From Vibrio owensii CAIM 1854 = LMG 25443 (GTDB lineage: Bacteria > Pseudomonadota > Gammaproteobacteria > Enterobacterales > Vibrionaceae), in the NCBI RefSeq assembly GCF_000817815.1, contig NZ_JPRD01000042.1, positions 21,683 through 85,682 of the forward strand: a stretch of DNA of 64,000 nucleotides, in the 5' to 3' direction. This document shows positions 62,470 to 64,000 of this stretch, piece after piece. A program made the position numbers and the translations under genes. The notes under the pieces were generated by a model. It saw nothing but the letters and a program-made list of their open reading frames with translations, was not told the DNA's origin and did no database searches. The first letter of the stretch is position 1. Every line of letters begins with the position of its first letter.

Positions 62470-63857
62470 ATGAGTACTTTTTTAACTGCACAATCACTAA
62501 CCCTTTCTCATACAGCAACACCAATCTTCAAAGATCTAACGTTTACGATTCACCGTGGCGACAAAATTGGTCTTATCGGTCATAACGGCTGTGGTAAAAG
62601 CTCCCTACTCAAACTGCTTAGCGCTCAATTTGAACCAAGCCAAGGCACGGTTGCCAAAGCCAGTTCATGTTTGATGCGTTATGTTGAGCAACATTTACCT
62701 GAGTCTTTAAGCACACATTCCGTATTGGACGCGTTAGCGGAATCCTTATCCGATGATGAGCTCTGGCGCGCCGAACTCTTATTGGATGAACTCGGATTTT
62801 CGACCACAGAACGACACATGCCGGTTGAGAATTGCAGCGGAGGTCAGCAAATGCGACTCCTGCTTGCTCGTGCGATTATCCATCAACCTGACTTACTGCT
62901 TCTGGATGAACCAAGCAACCACTTGGACTTGCCATCGCTCCTTTGGTTAGAGCAATTCCTATCAAACTGGAAAGGCTCATTCGTATTGGTATCTCACGAT
63001 CAAACCTTACTCGATCGCGTCACCAACACCACTTGGGTCATGCGAGATCGGTCTCTGCATCATTTCTCTTTGGCTTGCTCTCAAGCAAGACAAGCATTAA
63101 AAGAGAAAGATGAAACCGATCAACTTCGCCATGCCAGCGAGCAGAAAGAGATCGACCGAATCGAGAAAAGCGCCAAGCGTCTAGCCACTTGGGGCAAAGT
63201 CTACGATAACGAAGATCTTGCTCGAAAAGCCAAGACGATGTTTGCGCGCAAAGAACGTTTAGAGGAAGAACAAACCGAACTGACAGAAGGCACACCGTGG
63301 GCGCTGCAACTTCAAGGTGAGTCAATGCCAGCAAATCGACTGTTAGAGGTTTTGCCTTTCTCGGTAACGCCACCAAACAGTGATTATCATTTGTTTGATT
63401 TGGCAGAAATGCGCGTGAAAAGTGGCGACCGAATTGCCGTTCTAGGCAGTAATGGTTGCGGTAAATCGACTTTGTTGAATCTGCTTTATCGTCAGTATGA
63501 AGCCATCCAAACCGACCTAGGCAACAAACATGAGAGTGTGACTTTCCACGACCGCTGTCGCTTGGGTTACTACGATCAATCTCTAAGGCAACTCGACGAT
63601 CATCAATCCATCACAGATGCGCTGCAGTCGTTTGCCAGCATCAGCAGTGAACAGGCAAAACGTTCGCTAATTGGAGCAGGATTCGAGTACGCAAGACACG
63701 AGCAGAAAGTCGTCAGTCTAAGTGGCGGAGAACGAGCGAGGCTGCTGTTTGTGGGCTTAACCCTCGCGCGTTATCACATGCTATTTTTAGATGAACCGAC
63801 CAACCATTTGGATATGGAAGGCAAAGAAGAGCTGATTGAAACTTTGGAGTCCACACT
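62470..63857 (+). pseudogene. ABC-F ATPase, interrupted at its 3' end
   Basis: The frame runs from ATG 62470 and gives two ABC-F nucleotide-binding domains: first Walker A GHNGCGKSS, signature NCSGGQQM, Walker B LLLLDEPSNHLD, H-loop VSHD; second Walker A GSNGCGKST, signature SLSGGERA, Walker B MLFLDEPTNHLD. A charged interdomain linker lies between them (KEIDRIEKSAKRLATWG). After ELIETLES the text stops matching and turns into YGIDIAK, an IS110 transposase start, so the second H-loop and C-terminus are lost. ABC-F proteins act on the ribosome, some protecting it from antibiotics. A regulated leader ORF precedes it. Confidence 0.75.
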
Positions 63858-64000
63858 ATATGGTATTGATATAGCCAAAATACGTGGGAAGCTTGATTGT
63901 ATCTACTCATGTTATTTGTCCTCTTTGACTTCTGGAAAAATCAAAGACGCATTTAGCATGAGTAGTTTTACAGGCAAAGCCGAAACGGATGATAACCACC
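63848..64000 (+). mobile_element. IS110-like insertion sequence, 5' part (runs off the window)
   Basis: In the same frame as the ABC-F gene, the text becomes LYGIDIAKIRGKLDC, then SGKIKDAFSMSSFTG. This is the start of an IS110-family (DEDD) transposase, which begins with GIDIAK and KLD(V/C). The exact edge is uncertain: the IS could start anywhere from about 63840 to 63860. No terminal repeat is visible, as usual for this family. The remainder lies beyond the window. Confidence 0.65.

Overview
The window looks like part of a Vibrio genome, most likely the Harveyi clade and probably the second chromosome. The evidence is a moderate GC gamma-proteobacterial gene style, a second NqrM-like gene, a ProXWV osmolyte transporter, a pncB/nrtR/pncA NAD-salvage cluster, a malI-malXY locus, and a GH92 alpha-mannosidase array. 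Species and replicon are inferences from gene content. No rRNA, tRNA or CRISPR array was seen.

Layout. 0-6.2 kb: end of a dipeptide epimerase, an EF-G-like GTPase, and a LacI-type sensor fused to PAS-GGDEF-EAL. 6.2-8.1 kb: an acetyltransferase and a tightly coupled DUF134 / NifX-like / NqrM-like operon with a repeated palindromic operator candidate. 8.3-11.5 kb: proX-proW-proV. 11.6-20.6 kb: mixed envelope genes, including an NlpE-like lipoprotein, a secreted nucleosidase under a PurR-like box, a lipoprotein joining a ClpP-like region to an HExxH region, an ionotropic-glutamate-receptor-like channel, a glycine-zipper lipoprotein and GlpM. 20.7-23.8 kb: NAD salvage (pncB divergent from nrtR-pncA). 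23.9-26.5 kb: export-targeted oxidative-stress genes (SodC, ankyrin protein, catalase). 26.8-29.2 kb: VOC protein, esterase, EamA exporter.

29.2-52.1 kb is a carbohydrate region. It holds malX-malY-manA facing malI, a YciT-type regulator, a VOC protein and MsrA, then a fructose-type PTS (IIA and IICB) followed by five consecutive GH92 alpha-mannosidase lipoproteins. The genes fit together as a mannose pathway: envelope mannosidases trim alpha-mannosides, PTS permeases import and phosphorylate the product, and ManA feeds it to glycolysis. Almost every gap in the array carries a strong hairpin, mostly without a U-tract.

52.3-64 kb: a 5'-nucleotidase with a zinc-ribbon, transposase-like gene behind it, a 59-codon RMF-like gene, a rhodanese, an NAD(P)-binding oxidoreductase gene broken by an in-frame amber codon, a TetR-controlled membrane gene, a LysR/crotonase pair, a DUF2000 gene, and an ABC-F ATPase. 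The ABC-F gene is preceded by a 26-codon leader ORF with alternative stem-loops and appears to be interrupted at its 3' end by an IS110-like element that runs off the window.
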